A DNA stretch of 64,000 bases from Flavobacteriales bacterium (GTDB lineage: Bacteria; Bacteroidota; Bacteroidia; Flavobacteriales_G; JALEGO01), in the NCBI GenBank assembly GCA_020629755.1, contig JAHDCS010000002.1, positions 1-64,000 of the forward strand. Direction: 5' to 3'. Position numbers and translations under genes: made by a program. The number at the start of each line of letters is the position of its first letter. The first letter of the stretch is position 1. Shown here one piece after another: positions 63,989 to 64,000 of this stretch. The notes beneath the pieces were generated by a model that saw only the letters and a list, made by a program, of their open reading frames with translations, searched no databases and had not been told where the DNA came from.

Positions 63989-64000
63989 ATGCATTTTAAG
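63989..64000 (+). CDS. Start of a gene cut by the window end
   Basis: Four codons (MHFK) after an ATG below a matching -7 box. Nothing can be said of the product; the start is inferred only from promoter position and open frame. Confidence 0.3.

Overview
The window is an AT-rich chromosomal segment from a free-living member of the Bacteroidota, most likely Flavobacteriales. The evidence is three proteins with type IX secretion (T9SS) C-terminal sorting domains, a PorU2/PorV2-type C25 sortase pair, a SusC/FecA-style TonB-dependent receptor, DUF4476 proteins, and many Bacteroidota -7 boxes (TAnnTTTG) in front of genes. Genus cannot be given from sequence alone. Nearly everything is chromosomal housekeeping or envelope function; I saw no phage, integrase, transposase gene, CRISPR array or rRNA.

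Layout. 0.2-6.8 kb: a 2143-residue calcium-repeat surface adhesin and a tiny poly-proline membrane protein. 6.8-10.5 kb (minus): aspartokinase and an ExbB-x-ExbD-ExbD proton-driven energiser. 10.7-14.4 kb (plus): MbnP-like lipoprotein, mreB, mreC, pyruvate dehydrogenase E1 beta. 14.4-23.1 kb: kbl, a T9SS-secreted repeat protein, a FecA-like receptor, a short SSB, a zinc-ribbon protein and two DUF4476 paralogues. 23.1-30.0 kb (minus): porV2-porU2-kdsA. 30.1-32.8 kb (plus): pssA, purS and a T9SS-exported peptidoglycan amidase. 32.8-44.8 kb (minus): lspA, a DksA/TraR protein, ileS, M28 peptidase, rpiB, small proteins, rlpA, glycosyltransferase, porin, SdiA-regulated-type protein. 44.9-54.6 kb (plus, with one minus-strand tRNA-Ala): asnS, a RidA protein, Na/Pi symporter, SprT-like protein, aminotransferase, manC, purH. 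54.6-57.3 kb: a MITE-like inverted-repeat element, a sigma-54 activator, a frameshifted DUF4442 gene, ribF. 57.4-64 kb: atpD, atpC, a SprB-repeat protein, a lipoprotein, a GH5-type mannanase, a DAHP synthase without chorismate mutase, and a serine hydrolase.

The genes fit an envelope-centred picture: proteins are exported by T9SS, outer-membrane uptake is powered by ExbBD, and shape and wall enzymes (MreBC, RlpA, amidase, LspA) and surface-sugar genes (KdsA, ManC, GT2) lie around them.

The most unusual signal is not a gene. The octamer GGGGGGAT (usually TTGGGGGGAT) occurs 26 times on the two strands between 10.87 and 63.59 kb, where less than one copy is expected from base composition. It lies in coding and intergenic DNA, in both orientations and in all reading frames, and is absent from the first 10.8 kb. 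It behaves like a genome-wide DNA signal (uptake sequence, Chi-like site or similar). Other notable points: two genes (ribF and a glycosyltransferase) have no ATG/GTG/TTG start and appear to start at CTG; several promoters sit only 4-6 nt before the start codon, implying leaderless mRNAs; and a 163-bp inverted-repeat element supplies the stop codon of purH.
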